Source of the DNA: Bacteroidetes bacterium HGW-Bacteroidetes-17 | Lineage (GTDB): Bacteria; Bacteroidota; Bacteroidia; Bacteroidales; GCA-2711565 | Direction: 5' to 3' | NCBI GenBank assembly: GCA_002840985.1 | Contig: PHDM01000017.1 | Span: forward strand, 1 to 40,655 | DNA length: 40,655 nucleotides | In this document: positions 9,463 through 19,970 of the stretch, in pieces | Layout: every line of letters begins with the position of its first letter | Position numbering within the stretch: the first letter of the stretch is position 1 | The notes under the pieces: generated by a model | Database searches by the model: none | What the model was told of the DNA's origin: nothing | What the model saw: the letters and a program-made list of their open reading frames with translations, nothing else | Position numbers and translations under genes: made by a program

Positions 9463-10128
9463 TTATTTTAACTTATAAGTTTTATGATCAATTTTGTATT
9501 CATCGTCATTGATCCATTGCAGGATCGGGATGCCCGTCCAGGAACTGATTTGTTTTAATTCGCTCTTTTTAAACAGTCCATAGTAATTTTTTTCAAGATA
9601 AACCATCGTGTTTCCAACAGCAGAACCTGCAACTTCACGCTTGGTTACCAGCTTGTGGATTTCGTTTGGAGAAGCTGATTCGTCGATTATTTTCAGGTTG
9701 GTATTGCCCGAATATTTGATTGAGAAAAAAGAAAATACAATGGATATGATGTATAAAAAAATAATCAAAAATGAATACTGCCAGTTTTTCTTATTGAGCC
9801 ATAAAATCCGATCACTTGCGATCAGATAAATTATAATGATACATAAGCTCATGGTGGCTTTCATTAAGAAGGCATCCATAAACCCGAAAACAGGTAAAAA
9901 AGGAATGAATATAATCATTGCCTTGGCGGGAATGTCGATTTGCTGTGTATTTGCCTGAATAAAAAAGCTGATAAAAACAAGTGCCAGAAGCGTATAAAAT
10001 GCCCATAATAATATTCCGGAAACTATGGTAAACCCCATCGTTCTGAACAAAATCGACAGCAATATGAACAGAATGAGAATGATGCTGCTGTTTTCCCTGA
10101 ATTTTTTTAAGATTCTTTTTACCATCAT
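9463..10128 (-). CDS. Hypothetical multi-pass membrane protein
   Basis: 221 aa; several hydrophobic helices in the N-terminal ~135 aa and a soluble C-terminus; 12 bp upstream of the cupin gene on the same strand. Confidence 0.75.
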   Translation of the reverse strand: MMVKRILKKFRENSSIILILFILLSILFRTMGFTIVSGILLWAFYTLLALVFISFFIQANTQQIDIPAKAMIIFIPFLPVFGFMDAFLMKATMSLCIIIIYLIASDRILWLNKKNWQYSFLIIFLYIISIVFSFFSIKYSGNTNLKIIDESASPNEIHKLVTKREVAGSAVGNTMVYLEKNYYGLFKKSELKQISSWTGIPILQWINDDEYKIDHKTYKLK

Positions 10129-10243
10129 GATGTAAACTTATAGATAAAAAAGAAGATGGGCAATAGACCAGAAGTAAAATCGACAGAACTTATATTGTAG
10201 AATATCAGATCGTAAGTTTTACACGACAAACCATCATTCCAAT

Positions 10244-10951
10244 CTATACAAAACGCTCTCTTCTTTGTAAATTGGTTAGACTCCACAATATCGAAATAAT
10301 TGTGCCTACCAATAAAAAAATCCTGTTTTCACGAATTACATTTTGCCAAATGGTTTGGCTCATTTCCGAAGGGGCATTGTACGGATTCAGAAAGATGTTC
10401 CATTTACTGTATTGCAGCGGTTCGGCCAATATCAAAAAGGTAAGGCCAATGATCACCATGATTGCCGCGGTTGAATTTGCATTTTTAATTAAGGTGGAAA
10501 ACATAAATGCCAATCCAGATAAAAATAACAGGGGATACATCAGTTGATAAACAATTGGGATCACATTTACCCTGGCAACAGCAAAAACGGCAAACCAGCC
10601 CATCAGCATCAAAAACACGAACATCATGACCATGGTAATGGCAAAACGAACCAGATACACCTTATAGCGATAATTAGGTATCCCAAAAATGATTTCAAGC
10701 ATCCGTGCATCTTTATCGTTTTGTATGTTAAAAATTACCGGATAAAAAAGAATGAGTATGCCAGGGAAAATTAAAGTATCATAAATATCTTCAGTATTTA
10801 TCGCGTTATCATCAAAAAGCATGATCCCTATTACCATGAGGTAAAAGGCAATGGCAGCGATCAGGAAAAATATAAATTTGTTTGCAAAAATAATCTTCAG
10901 ATTGTAAGTAATGCTGCGCAATATGAGTTGATATCTATCTTGTGTTTTCAT
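10244..10951 (-). CDS. ABC-2 type transporter permease
   Basis: 235 aa, about six hydrophobic segments. Starts 9 bp after the stop of the RND-ABC fusion gene. Confidence 0.8.
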   Translation of the reverse strand: MKTQDRYQLILRSITYNLKIIFANKFIFFLIAAIAFYLMVIGIMLFDDNAINTEDIYDTLIFPGILILFYPVIFNIQNDKDARMLEIIFGIPNYRYKVYLVRFAITMVMMFVFLMLMGWFAVFAVARVNVIPIVYQLMYPLLFLSGLAFMFSTLIKNANSTAAIMVIIGLTFLILAEPLQYSKWNIFLNPYNAPSEMSQTIWQNVIRENRIFLLVGTIISILWSLTNLQRRERFV

Positions 10952-10960
10952 GCTCTCAGT

Positions 10961-13900
10961 TTAATTATTGGGTTCAACTTCGTCATCTTCCTTTTGCAAT
11001 AAGCATAAATAGGCATCTTCCAGATTGGCCTTCACAATGTTGGCATCAGGATGTGGTTTTTTATTCGACAAACAACGCATCCTGATTGTTTCTCCATCTC
11101 TCATGTGGTGAATAATGGTAAGTTTATCCTTAATCTCTTCAAATTCCTCATGAGGGATTTGCAAGTTCCAGATTTTGCCTTCTGCAATTTTTGCCATTTC
11201 AATCGGTTTCCCAAGATATTGCAGGTAACCTTTTTTCATCACGGCAACATAATTGCACGAACTTGCCACATCTTCGATAATATGAGTTGAAAAAATTACA
11301 ATCCGATCCTTGCTTAACTCAACTAACAGATTCCTGAATCGAATCCTTTCTCGAGGGTCCAATCCGGCGGTAGGTTCATCAACTACCAGTATTCTTGGCA
11401 GATGCAGCAGAATTTGGGCGATTCCTATACGTTGTTTCATCCCTCCTGAGAAAGAGCCGATTTTATCATTCCGGCTGTTCCACATATGTACCGCATTTAA
11501 TACGTATTCAACCCTTTTGTTCCGTTCCTCGGTATCGAATAATTTCTTTAACAAACCCATATAATGCAGAAAATCCCAGGCACTCATATTTTCGTACATG
11601 CCAAATTCCTGGGGCAGGTATCCAATGAGACTCTGCAATTCTTCCCGTTTTTCACGAACATCGATTCCATTGATGGTAATTTGACCGTAACTTTGATCTA
11701 AGATGCCACAAATAATTCGCATTAAAGTGGATTTACCTGCTCCATTTGGTCCCAATAAGCCAAACATTCCGTGTTCAATATTAAACGAAACTCCTTTAAC
11801 AGCCTTAAAAGGAATCTTCTTTTTCCCAATAACAGGGATGATTAATACAAATCGGCTAAAAGCCTTGCGAATTCCTTTGAATCTTCCACTGATGCGGTTA
11901 ATATTGATTTTCTTCTTATAAATATTGTCGGATGTGACTTTAATCAAAATGGCTAAATACCAAAGAAATCCATATGGAATTATTAATCCGATATTGCCAT
12001 ATTTTAGATACATCATGGCCAGTGCAATCATCGGGAAGAACCAACGGATCATTTTCAAGAAGGCTGCAATTAGTATTCTGACAAATTTTTTCTTTTGATT
12101 TTCCTTCAGATTATTTACAAACAGTTTCAATGGTCGTAGGATACCCATTAAAATGAGATATAATCCAACCGGCAACACAAAATACCAAAAACCGCTTTCG
12201 AGATGGAAATAGATGAAATAAACAGCAAAACCTATCAATGGCAATTGCCAGATTAATTTCTCAAGATCTTTAACTGAGTTAAATTCCAAGTCTAAACCCA
12301 ATCGTTTTCGCGTTTTTAATCCTGATTTCCATTCGAGAATAAATCGACTATCCCAGTCATAAATTTTTACAAGGTTTCTGATTTCGATTCGTAATGGGGT
12401 TTGTGGATCAATTAGAGTTTCATTGGCTCTTCTTAATGAGTTCTTGATAAAGTAAATACTTGCGGGAACTATGATCATCCATAAAATGAATTCTATAATT
12501 TGCCATATTTTACTGTCAACTTCTGCATAAATATAATAGGAGCCGATGAGCCACAATACCACGTGGATTGTTTTTATAAATCTGGATTGTGAACGAATCC
12601 ATTTTAAAGAAGTTTGTAAACCTGAATTGAGAGTTGGTATAAATACCAATGTGAGCAAAGTGCTTACTGCAAGTCCTCCAATAACCGTTATGGCAAAAGG
12701 TACCCCAATTTGAGTTACATATTCTGCCTTGCCAAGGGCCAAAGGTACTAATGCGATGATTGTTGTGATTGCAGTGATCAGGATCGGACGAATCCGTGCC
12801 AGGCCGGCCATCATTAGTGCCCTGGATTCATTATAACCTTGTTTTTGAAGAACTCGGGTATAGTCGATCATGATGATCCCATTGTTTACTACTATTCCTA
12901 ACAAAATCAGAAACCCGGTAAATACATTGGCATTCATAATAGACGTACCTGTGAGGATAAGCAAAATTAACGAACCAATAGCTGCCAACGGAATCGAAAA
13001 CATCATGACTAAAGGCACTGTAAAAGATTCGAATACAGAAGCCAGGATCATAAATATCAAGACGAAAGCCATGCTAAGCAAAAATCCGAATTCACCCAAA
13101 TCGTTTTCTTCGTGAATTACTTCGATCGCTATATCTGAAGGAAGGTTGATATTAGCCATGAGTTCGTCCACTTCTATTCTTGAATTGTTCAGTAGGTCAT
13201 TGTCATCATTGACTTCTGAAATGAATTCGTAATTAATGGTGAGCTGTTTTTCCTGATTTGTCCGGTTGATAGTTGATAAACCTTCGGTGAAATTGAATTT
13301 ACTGATATTTTGGATTTCAAATCGGGCATTTTGATTACTGCGAACGTTCAGATGTTTTAAATCGTAGATATTTCTTGCCTTTTGTTTTTCAGTCAGTTCA
13401 GTCGTAATTTGAATGTCATATTCTTCGCCGCCTTGTTTAAACAAGATTCCACTCGAAAACTCTTTAGGAAATGAATTTAATTCAGAAAGGACCGAGGTGA
13501 CCGGGATATCATAAAGCGACATCAACTGCTTGTCGAAAGTCAGCATGAGCTCAGGTCGTTTATCGGGGGTATTCAAATTTACACGCGACATTGAACTTAG
13601 TTGTTTTAAGTAGTATTCAATGTCTTTGGCAATGTCAAGCATCTTATCAAAATTCTGACCTTTGATCACGACTTTTTCCTGTTGAATCCCAATTCCCAGC
13701 ATCCTGGAAAAACCATCATCATTTTCAAATCCGCCTGTTCCAAATCGTTGTCCCGAAGCCGGTGGATCCCAGCTAAACTCAGCCTGGCGTAAATCTGTTA
13801 ATTTTTCGAGGATATTATTTTTAATCCGGGGAATTGAATAATTCCTGATTTTTCTGTAATCATCAACTAATGAAATCGTAACAATCGCCTCTTCCTCATA

Positions 13901-15688
13901 AACCTGACTGATAATATCTTTCTTCTCTTCTAAATCAGCCAATTTCTTTTCGACTTCCCTCACAAAAACATCGGTGTTTTCAAGGGTTGTTCCACTGGTC
14001 AGCGTAACATATAATTTCATCTCCTTAATTTCAGCCTCTTGCGATGAAATAACGCTAATGCCAAGACTTATAAGTAAAGTAAGAAAGAAAATGCCCAATG
14101 CACCCAGAATGGTTTTACCCGGATTTCGCATACAGGTTTTAAGTAAAACCCTATAAATTTGTATTAAGCGATTATCGTATGAAATACTTTCAAAATTTAT
14201 CGGTTTAATCGGATTTCTCTTCTTAAGAAATGCATGCGTGATCATTGGAACCAATAGTAAAGCTACTATTAGGGATACCAATAAAGTTGAAATAATCGAA
14301 ACACCAATGTGTTTTCCCAATAAACTGATAAAAAAGTTTGTTGAAAAAACAAAGGGTAAAAATACGGTGATTGTTGTCAGAGTTGCTGCAAATATAGAAC
14401 GCCAAACTTCTTTGGTTCCTTGAATTACAGCTATATCAGGACTGATTTTTTTAGCCGCCAATCGATAGATATTTTCCAAAACAACTACGCTGTTATCGAG
14501 CAACATACCTATAGCTAGTGCCATCCCCAAAAGGGTTAGCGTATTGATGGAAATATCAAATGCATAGAAAAAATTGAAAGCTGTATAAACCGAAATCGGA
14601 ATAGCCAAAGCTATGGCTGCCACCAACCGTAAATTTCTGAGGAAGATCCATAAAATGAAAATGGACAAGATACCGCCGACGACTGCCAGATTAATGATCA
14701 GGTCGATGTTTTTTTCCATGGTATCCGCAGAATTAAGTTGAACTACCAGTTCAACATCCTTTTCAGCTAAATCAGCATTTAATTGGTCAATCCGCTTGAT
14801 TACCTCATGCGATAACTCAATAATATTGGATTGCGCATCACGGGTCAATTGTATTGTAACAGATTCTTGTCCATTTACACGGCTGTATGAATCTTCTTCT
14901 TTAACACCATAATGAATCTCGGCGATATCCTTAAGTTTAACGGGACCGTTGGCTTTAACTACCAATTCATAGAGGTCCTCAATATTGTTGAATTCAGAAA
15001 CTACATTGACAAAATAAATTTGATTATGCTCGTTTACCTTGCCTGCGAAAGTCCGGGATAGTTGATTATTGTTTATGGCAGTTCTGATATCGGCAGGGGA
15101 GAGGCCATGACTTTTTAATACTTCTTCGTTTAGTTTTATTTCAATCGACTTTTCCCTGCCACCAAATACCTGAGCGTTAGCAACTCCATCGATGTTTTTC
15201 AGTGGATCCAAAATTTCCTTATCCACAATTTGCCTGACCCTGTCAACTCCTCCGCTGCCACGTACTTCAACCGACATAAACATATTGTTTATTTGCTCCA
15301 GATCAAATTTAAATACCTGAACAACAAATTCCGGCGGTAGGTTGCGTTTTACTTCATCAACTTTTTCTGCCAGTTTGAGATAGGCAAATTTGATATTGGA
15401 AGAGGGTAGATATGAAATCCGGATGCTGCCCTGACGCTGTCCTGCAGATGATTCGATTTTATCAACTCCTTCGAGGGTGCCAATGGCTCCTTCTAGAGGG
15501 ATAATAGCCTGACTTTCCATGTAACGGGGATCAACTTCGATACGGCTCCCAACCTGAACAAACAGGAAAGGCAGTTGTGCATTCGGAATCAGTTCTACCG
15601 CTAAGTGTTTGTACGAAAAATATCCTAACATACTCATGCTGGTAAACAGCATGGCAATTAAAACCTTTCTTTTGATTATGAAACTCAT
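10961..15688 (-). CDS. RND efflux permease fused to an ABC transporter ATPase domain
   Basis: One uninterrupted 1575-aa frame. Residues ~1-1020 are RND/HAE1-like (MSFIIKRKVLIAMLF..., LLGMALAIGMLLDNSVVVLENI, GIVVNNGIIMIDY, ARIRPILITAITTIIALVPLALG). Residues ~1313-1575 contain Walker A GPNGAGKST (11726-11752), signature FSGGMKQR, Walker B RILVVDEPTAGLD and the H-loop STH. Confidence 0.95.
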   Translation of the reverse strand: MSFIIKRKVLIAMLFTSMSMLGYFSYKHLAVELIPNAQLPFLFVQVGSRIEVDPRYMESQAIIPLEGAIGTLEGVDKIESSAGQRQGSIRISYLPSSNIKFAYLKLAEKVDEVKRNLPPEFVVQVFKFDLEQINNMFMSVEVRGSGGVDRVRQIVDKEILDPLKNIDGVANAQVFGGREKSIEIKLNEEVLKSHGLSPADIRTAINNNQLSRTFAGKVNEHNQIYFVNVVSEFNNIEDLYELVVKANGPVKLKDIAEIHYGVKEEDSYSRVNGQESVTIQLTRDAQSNIIELSHEVIKRIDQLNADLAEKDVELVVQLNSADTMEKNIDLIINLAVVGGILSIFILWIFLRNLRLVAAIALAIPISVYTAFNFFYAFDISINTLTLLGMALAIGMLLDNSVVVLENIYRLAAKKISPDIAVIQGTKEVWRSIFAATLTTITVFLPFVFSTNFFISLLGKHIGVSIISTLLVSLIVALLLVPMITHAFLKKRNPIKPINFESISYDNRLIQIYRVLLKTCMRNPGKTILGALGIFFLTLLISLGISVISSQEAEIKEMKLYVTLTSGTTLENTDVFVREVEKKLADLEEKKDIISQVYEEEAIVTISLVDDYRKIRNYSIPRIKNNILEKLTDLRQAEFSWDPPASGQRFGTGGFENDDGFSRMLGIGIQQEKVVIKGQNFDKMLDIAKDIEYYLKQLSSMSRVNLNTPDKRPELMLTFDKQLMSLYDIPVTSVLSELNSFPKEFSSGILFKQGGEEYDIQITTELTEKQKARNIYDLKHLNVRSNQNARFEIQNISKFNFTEGLSTINRTNQEKQLTINYEFISEVNDDNDLLNNSRIEVDELMANINLPSDIAIEVIHEENDLGEFGFLLSMAFVLIFMILASVFESFTVPLVMMFSIPLAAIGSLILLILTGTSIMNANVFTGFLILLGIVVNNGIIMIDYTRVLQKQGYNESRALMMAGLARIRPILITAITTIIALVPLALGKAEYVTQIGVPFAITVIGGLAVSTLLTLVFIPTLNSGLQTSLKWIRSQSRFIKTIHVVLWLIGSYYIYAEVDSKIWQIIEFILWMIIVPASIYFIKNSLRRANETLIDPQTPLRIEIRNLVKIYDWDSRFILEWKSGLKTRKRLGLDLEFNSVKDLEKLIWQLPLIGFAVYFIYFHLESGFWYFVLPVGLYLILMGILRPLKLFVNNLKENQKKKFVRILIAAFLKMIRWFFPMIALAMMYLKYGNIGLIIPYGFLWYLAILIKVTSDNIYKKKININRISGRFKGIRKAFSRFVLIIPVIGKKKIPFKAVKGVSFNIEHGMFGLLGPNGAGKSTLMRIICGILDQSYGQITINGIDVREKREELQSLIGYLPQEFGMYENMSAWDFLHYMGLLKKLFDTEERNKRVEYVLNAVHMWNSRNDKIGSFSGGMKQRIGIAQILLHLPRILVVDEPTAGLDPRERIRFRNLLVELSKDRIVIFSTHIIEDVASSCNYVAVMKKGYLQYLGKPIEMAKIAEGKIWNLQIPHEEFEEIKDKLTIIHHMRDGETIRMRCLSNKKPHPDANIVKANLEDAYLCLLQKEDDEVEPNN

Positions 15689-15712
15689 AAAGCTCTATTC
15701 TTTTTTAATGAG

Positions 15713-18700
15713 TTATTCAGATTTAATATCTTCAACTTTAGCGTTTCCGAAAATAAAATCCTTTATATTTTCAAAAATATAATACACACAAGGAATGACG
15801 ATCAGTGTGAGTGTGGTACTGCTTATCAATCCAGCAATAACAGCGATGGCCATGGGCGAACGTAACGATGCACTTTCCCCAATTCCAATGGTTAACGGCA
15901 ATAAAGCCAATATGGTCGTAATACTTGTCATGATAATGGGCCTGATTCGGTTTTCGCCTGCCCTGATAATCGATTCTCGTAATGAGAGGCCCCTTTCTTT
16001 ATTCTGATTGATCGCATCCACCAAAATGATGGAATCGTTTACGGCAATACCAGCCAACATGATGATCCCTATAAAAGCCATGATATTTAATGACAATCCT
16101 AGTATAAAGAATGCCCAAATTGCTCCAATTCCTGCTAAAGGAATGGTAAGTAAAATGGTAAAAGGATGAATTAATGATTCAAATTGTGAAGCCATAACCA
16201 TATAAACGAGGATAATTGACAATAAGAGTGCAAAACCCAAACTTGACATTGCATCCTGGCGCTTTTGTTCAACCCCGACAATCGTAGTTTGATAGCCATC
16301 GGGGATTACCAATGCATCAAGCTGACTTTTAACTTTTTCAACTACTTTATCGAAAGGCATTGATTGATCATAATCGGCTGTAATTTTCCCAATTCGATTC
16401 TGATTTCTGCGAAGCAATTGTTTAGGGGATGTTGTTCTCTTAATATTAGCGACTTCATACAATGGAACTTCCATATTCCCGCTTTTCAATTTGATTGAAT
16501 TGAATTCGAAAAGAGTGATATCCGGTAATTTAACCGTTATATCGCTCATTTCGCCCGATTTTTCGTATTTACCTGCATTTTTTCCCATCAAAATTTCATT
16601 CAATTGAGAAGCAATACCATCTGCAGTTAAATTAAATAAACCTGCTTTGTAGCGATCGATTACCACATCAATTTCCGGGGCACCTTTTTCAATAGAAGTT
16701 TTAATATTTATTAATTCAGGAATTTCGGATAAGTTGGTTTTTATACTTTCGGAAAGACTTTCTAAAATTTCCAGATCTCTTCCCTTAAGCTCAACCACAA
16801 GAGGTGCTTCATCGGTACCTAATGTCGATTGTAATGCGGTTTCATCACGCTGAACAGTTATTTCAGCATCGGGAATAGTGCCTACCAATTCTGTCATTGC
16901 AGCTATAATGCTTTCGGATTGTGGTACTGCTTCTTTTTTTAGCTTCACTTTAATCGTTGCACTATTCTCATTTTTGAATATCGATTTACTTGATGTAATG
17001 GTAGATGCAGGGCCTATTTGACTATAAATGGTTTCTGCATTATCACCCAATACTTCAGCGATCATTTGTTCAATGGCATCAATGGTCGAATTGGTTCTTT
17101 GCAATTCAGTTCCTTCAGTCAAAACGATGTCGAGATTGAATTCGCTGGTTTCTGTTTTTGGCAGATATTCACTTCCTACTAGCGGATAGATGTACACAGT
17201 GGCAAGAATTGCCAATGCTGCAAGAAGTACGACAATATATTTAATATTTAGAAGTTTATTAAGAAAATCACCATACCAACCAATTTTAAAAGATTTAATT
17301 TTTGTGATTGCTTTTTTCTTTCCATACGCAAAATTAAAAAGCATCGGAATTACCAGGATCGCAACAAACAAGGAGGCCAGTAATGAAAATGCAACCGTCC
17401 AGGCCTGATCTTTAAATAAGGCACCTGAAACACCTTGTAAGTATACAATTGGGAGGAACACCACAATGGTTGTAAGGGTCGAAGCCGTAATTGCACCACC
17501 TACTTCAGCAGTTCCTGTAATCGCAGCCTCTTTGACGCTCATGCCCTGTTCCATATTTCTGAAAATATTTTCGACAACCACAATGGCATTATCCACAAGC
17601 ATTCCGGCTCCCAGGGCCAGACCGCCTAAGGTCATAATATTTAGACTTAAACCGTTAAAATACATTAAATTAAAGGTTGCTATGATGGAGATAGGTATTG
17701 CAATACTGATGATAAGGGTAACCTTTAAACGACGCAGGAAAATGAAAAGGACGATGATGGCCATTAGAATTCCTATCAGTGCTGAATCTTCAACTTCATC
17801 AATAGCATTTTGTATAAAAGAACCTTGATTTTGAACAATGATAAATTCATAACCGGGTAAGGCTTTCTGAATAGATTCAAGGGCCTTGTTCAGATTTTTG
17901 ACAGCAGCAACTGTATTAAAACCGGTTTCTTTAAAAATCGAGAGACCAATACAGCGCTGTCCGTTAATGCGAACGATGTTAACAGGGTCTTTATTGATAA
18001 AACTGATGGTGGCAATATCTTTCAAAAAGACTGGTACTTTTTCCGATACACTCGTTGCTCCTTGCTGACCCTGATTATCTCCAACTTGTTTATAGGTGAT
18101 AACCATCTCATTCAAGTCGTCGATATTTTTGATTAAACCGGAGCCTTTGATAATGTATTTCTTTCCCATTTCTACAATGGTACCGCCCGATACATTCCGG
18201 TTCATATTTTGAATTTGCTGAACGATACTGTTTGCGGTTAACCCGAAAGCATCTAAGATATAGGGACTGGTTTCAATCAACACTTCTTTTTCTTCTGTTC
18301 CGGTCAATGTAACATCAGCGATTCCTTCGAGCCTTGTAAGTTCATTCCGGATATAGTTTTCACCAATCTTGCGCATTTCATCCATATCCGTAATTTCGGG
18401 ATGAAGCATGCCCACGATCATAACAGGAGAAGCATTGGGGTCGTGCTGGGTAATGGTAAATTCGTCTATATCTGAGTTCTGACTATAAGTTGTGAGTGCT
18501 TTTTGTAAATCTAAAAAAGCTTCGTCCATATCCATGCCCCAGGCGTATTCAACAGTTACCCGTGCAGATCCGACCATACAAACGGATGAGATTTGAGTAA
18601 CTCCTTTTTGACGGATGGACTGGGCCTCAATGTTTTCTATGTATTGTTTTTCAATTTCTTCAGGAGGACGTTCACCTGCTTTAATTTCCACAAATATCCG

Positions 18701-18832
18701 GGGGGCATTCATGTCGGGGAATAAATCCAGACTTAGTTTTCCGAATGAAATGTATCCAAGCAGCAGAATTGCAATTACAATCATTGAAACTGTAACAGGA
18801 TACTGAACTGAAAAACGCGTAATTTTTTTCAT
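15713..18832 (-). CDS. RND efflux permease (HAE1-like)
   Basis: 1039 aa; LALGAGMLVDNAIVVVENIFRNM, LAGIAVNDSIILVDAINQ, NRIRPIIMTSITTILALLPLTIG. Confidence 0.97.
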   Translation of the reverse strand: MKKITRFSVQYPVTVSMIVIAILLLGYISFGKLSLDLFPDMNAPRIFVEIKAGERPPEEIEKQYIENIEAQSIRQKGVTQISSVCMVGSARVTVEYAWGMDMDEAFLDLQKALTTYSQNSDIDEFTITQHDPNASPVMIVGMLHPEITDMDEMRKIGENYIRNELTRLEGIADVTLTGTEEKEVLIETSPYILDAFGLTANSIVQQIQNMNRNVSGGTIVEMGKKYIIKGSGLIKNIDDLNEMVITYKQVGDNQGQQGATSVSEKVPVFLKDIATISFINKDPVNIVRINGQRCIGLSIFKETGFNTVAAVKNLNKALESIQKALPGYEFIIVQNQGSFIQNAIDEVEDSALIGILMAIIVLFIFLRRLKVTLIISIAIPISIIATFNLMYFNGLSLNIMTLGGLALGAGMLVDNAIVVVENIFRNMEQGMSVKEAAITGTAEVGGAITASTLTTIVVFLPIVYLQGVSGALFKDQAWTVAFSLLASLFVAILVIPMLFNFAYGKKKAITKIKSFKIGWYGDFLNKLLNIKYIVVLLAALAILATVYIYPLVGSEYLPKTETSEFNLDIVLTEGTELQRTNSTIDAIEQMIAEVLGDNAETIYSQIGPASTITSSKSIFKNENSATIKVKLKKEAVPQSESIIAAMTELVGTIPDAEITVQRDETALQSTLGTDEAPLVVELKGRDLEILESLSESIKTNLSEIPELINIKTSIEKGAPEIDVVIDRYKAGLFNLTADGIASQLNEILMGKNAGKYEKSGEMSDITVKLPDITLFEFNSIKLKSGNMEVPLYEVANIKRTTSPKQLLRRNQNRIGKITADYDQSMPFDKVVEKVKSQLDALVIPDGYQTTIVGVEQKRQDAMSSLGFALLLSIILVYMVMASQFESLIHPFTILLTIPLAGIGAIWAFFILGLSLNIMAFIGIIMLAGIAVNDSIILVDAINQNKERGLSLRESIIRAGENRIRPIIMTSITTILALLPLTIGIGESASLRSPMAIAVIAGLISSTTLTLIVIPCVYYIFENIKDFIFGNAKVEDIKSE

Positions 18833-18890
18833 CTAACAATATTTTATGGTAAAGAAGTTTAGAAATACAGAATTTGAAAAATCATCAATC

Positions 18891-19970
18891 CTATTTAACC
18901 ACTTTAACTTTTGAACTATTTCTCAATGTTTCATAACCTTTAATAACGAGTCGTTCATTAAGGTTTAGACCTGAAATGACTTGAACTTCGTTTGGGTTCT
19001 CCAATCCGAATACCAGTATACGTTCTTTTGCTAATCCTTTATCGATCACATAAACCGTATTTCCTTTTTGTTTGGATAAAATCACTTCTTTAGGTATAAC
19101 AATTGTGTTATCAACCGACGCAACAACAATTTCACCTTTGGCAAACATACCGGGTCTTAATTTAAGGTCCGGATTGTCGATGGTTAAAACCGCTTTAAAT
19201 GAGCGTGTATCAGCATTAATAGCAGGGGAGACCTGTGTGATTTTCCCTGTCAATGTATCATCAGGAATGGTATAGTTCATAATTCGGACCGCCTGCTCTT
19301 TCTTTACATCATTAATGTCTTTTTCGGCCAAATTAATCTCCATAATTAATTTACGATAATCCATAATTTTAGCCAATGGAGCTCCGGCGGCAATTGGTGT
19401 TTTAGGCGTTTGATAGGGCAATTCAACGATAATACCCGATATAGGTGTAAGAACAGCCATCTTTCTCAATTTAATGACTGCATCTTCAACTGCATATTTT
19501 GCATTCATATAATTGATTTCAGCGTTTTTCATGTCGCTCATGGTAACGCCACCTTTATCATAAAGGCTTTTTTGTTTATCATAAGTTTGCTTGGTTGTTT
19601 CAAGTTGCAATTCAAGCGAATTATTTTTAATGCCATTTTTGTATTCCGGATTTTCGATCATCACAATAACATCACCGGTGCTCACATAATCACCTAAAGC
19701 ATAGGGTTTGTTGGTTTTTGGGTTTGTCATCAATTCATACAAACCACTTATCTCGGATGGCAATACAACTTCTTTGACCGGTTTTACGGTACCGGTGGTA
19801 CTGATATATCTCTCAATGGATGATGCTTTTATTTCCATAACCGAAACCGGGACCGAAATATCTTTGTTCAGCTCAGTGCTGTTATCATTGCAGGATGCTA
19901 AAATAATCCCTAAAAGAATGATGAGTAATGCTCGTTTCATAATACTTATTGTTTGTATGGTTAATTTCAC
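18891..19970 (-). CDS. RND periplasmic adaptor (HlyD/MFP family), probable lipoprotein
   Basis: 359 aa. Likely true start is the internal Met at 19940 (MKRALLIILLGIILASC, a lipobox). Barrel-sandwich and coiled-coil features; VRIMNYTIPDDTLTGKITQVSPAINADTRSFKAVLTIDNPDLKLRPGMFAKGEIV. Confidence 0.95.
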   Translation of the reverse strand: MKLTIQTISIMKRALLIILLGIILASCNDNSTELNKDISVPVSVMEIKASSIERYISTTGTVKPVKEVVLPSEISGLYELMTNPKTNKPYALGDYVSTGDVIVMIENPEYKNGIKNNSLELQLETTKQTYDKQKSLYDKGGVTMSDMKNAEINYMNAKYAVEDAVIKLRKMAVLTPISGIIVELPYQTPKTPIAAGAPLAKIMDYRKLIMEINLAEKDINDVKKEQAVRIMNYTIPDDTLTGKITQVSPAINADTRSFKAVLTIDNPDLKLRPGMFAKGEIVVASVDNTIVIPKEVILSKQKGNTVYVIDKGLAKERILVFGLENPNEVQVISGLNLNERLVIKGYETLRNSSKVKVVK

